Assembly: GCA_016185425.1 (NCBI GenBank) | Contig: JACPNQ010000036.1 | Location: forward strand, 1-64,000 | Direction: 5' to 3' | Length of the DNA: 64,000 nt | From: Acidobacteriota bacterium | Lineage (GTDB): Bacteria; Acidobacteriota; Terriglobia; Bryobacterales; Bryobacteraceae | Shown here: one piece after another, positions 63,367-64,000 of the stretch | Position numbering within the stretch: position 1 is the first letter of the stretch | Layout of the letters: each line of letters opens with the position of its first letter | Position numbers and translations under genes: made by a program | The notes under the pieces: generated by a model | Told to the model about the DNA's origin: nothing | Databases searched by the model: none | What the model saw: the letters and a program-made list of their open reading frames with translations, nothing else

Positions 63367-64000
63367 TTAGTTGCGGAGCGCGGCGACCAGCGTGCCGGTT
63401 TCTTTCAATAGTTCCAACCGCGCGCGATCGAGTCCGAATCGAGCGTCAAACAGCGCCATCCACTTCTCGTTCTCAATGAATCGCGCCTCTTCGATCTGCT
63501 TCTGTGTCGTGCGGCCTTCGTCAAACAGCGCCAGGAGCAGCGTCGTTTGCTCGCGCGCCACTTGCAGATCGAGATTGGCAACTTCCACTCCGGCCTCTTG
63601 CGCGGCGAGATCCTGCCACGCTTTCCGAACCTGCACCGATGTGCGTCCGCGTTCCGCGTTTAGCTGCGTGCGAAGGCCCGTCAATTCCACATCGACAACA
63701 CCCTTCTGTTCGCGCGCGGCGAGGCTGGGAAGAATCGGAATTTGAATCGACACACCGATTTGGCCGTTGTGGCGCTGGAACCGGTTGAAGAACTTGTCGT
63801 AGTTGTTGAAGCGGGAGAAGAGGCCATACTGCGCGACGAGATCGAGTCGCGGAAGACGCGAGGCTTCGTACGACTTCCGCTCGAATCCCTTCGCGACCAT
63901 GACAGATTCCAGGCGGCGAATCTCCTTATTGTTTTGCAGGCCGGCAACGATGGCATCCGCTTCGCTCGCCAGCGCAACCTGAATCGCCGACTCCTGTTCG
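63367..64000 (-). CDS. TolC-family outer membrane efflux protein (5' end cut by the window edge)
   Basis: The frame is open to base 64000; about 210 C-terminal residues are visible. The segments EADAIVAGLQNNKEIRRLES, AQYGLFSRFNN, GQIGVSIQIPILPSLAAREQ, AWQDLAAQEAGVEVANLDLQVAREQ and LLLALFDEGRTTQKQIEEAR show the paired long helices and the transmembrane strand of TolC. It should form an outer-membrane channel for an exporter whose other parts lie outside the window. It is the most upstream visible gene of the minus-strand run. Confidence 0.85.
   Translation of the reverse strand, partial: EQESAIQVALASEADAIVAGLQNNKEIRRLESVMVAKGFERKSYEASRLPRLDLVAQYGLFSRFNNYDKFFNRFQRHNGQIGVSIQIPILPSLAAREQKGVVDVELTGLRTQLNAERGRTSVQVRKAWQDLAAQEAGVEVANLDLQVAREQTTLLLALFDEGRTTQKQIEEARFIENEKWMALFDARFGLDRARLELLKETGTLVAALRN

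Noticed and set aside
1..64000. tRNA, rRNA, CRISPR array, insertion sequence or prophage
   Set aside because: No cloverleaf, repeat-spacer pattern, transposase or integrase was seen by eye; a covariance-model scan was not possible.

Overview
The window is a GC-rich, gene-dense bacterial chromosome segment. It probably comes from an Acidobacteriota of the Solibacter/Bryobacter type. The main clue is the C-terminal domain of the large secreted propeller protein at 59907-63335, which matches the family named after Solibacter (TIGR03437). Supporting clues are a DUF1549/DUF1501 pair, CxxCH proteins with HEAT-like repeats, an ECF42 sigma factor with a DGPF partner, PEGA-domain kinases, and lpxC (a Gram-negative outer membrane). 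I saw no tRNA, rRNA, CRISPR array, insertion sequence or prophage. No stretch longer than 300 bases lacks a gene. All identifications come from reading motifs; no database search was possible.

Left part (1-15000). A minus-strand envelope operon (lpxC, a CDP-alcohol phosphatidyltransferase, a PH-like membrane protein, a DUF218 protein, an ABC exporter half) diverges from polA. A minus-strand stress cluster follows: AhpD-like protein, the remains of a DoxX gene, DGPF protein, ECF42 sigma factor. Next come a seven-heme TPR cytochrome, a cyclophilin lipoprotein, a tandem UspA protein, an SGNH hydrolase, and a DUF1080 protein whose signal peptide is out of frame with its mature part.

Middle (15000-34750). 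The plus-strand operon DUF1549 - DUF1501 - formylglycine-generating-enzyme-like comes first. A LacI-like protein without an obvious DNA-binding domain, a serine beta-lactamase-like hydrolase, and a minus-strand operon (a HutI-like protein without its metal ligands, FtcD, LipA) follow. After these come a Tat-exported TIM-barrel isomerase and an ECF sigma / membrane protein / secretin-N-like operon. A 1327-residue secreted CxxCH protein is translationally coupled to an acyl-CoA synthetase, and a MarR - SnoaL-like - YceI operon closes the section.

Right part (34745-64000). This holds a secreted propeller/phosphoesterase, a DHH phosphoesterase, the ftsY-ribD-ribE operon, a PEGA Ser/Thr kinase beside a sulfite-oxidase-like protein with its own haem c, a YprB-like exonuclease, and a D-2-hydroxyacid dehydrogenase carrying a signal peptide. 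From 64000 down to 47964 nearly everything is on the minus strand and tightly packed: TolC-like protein (cut by the edge), TIGR03437 propeller, PrsT-like TPR lipoprotein, a second giant CxxCH protein, an exosortase-type CAAX-protease-related protein, rlmH, accD, N-acyl-D-amino-acid deacylase, ABC-F ATPase and a TPR protein.

The strongest candidate for an undescribed system is the pair of giant secreted proteins (27426-31409 and 54338-57490). They share an N-terminal sandwich, a central CxxCH, a terpenoid-cyclase-like helical region, HEAT-like repeats and a C-terminal CxxCH.
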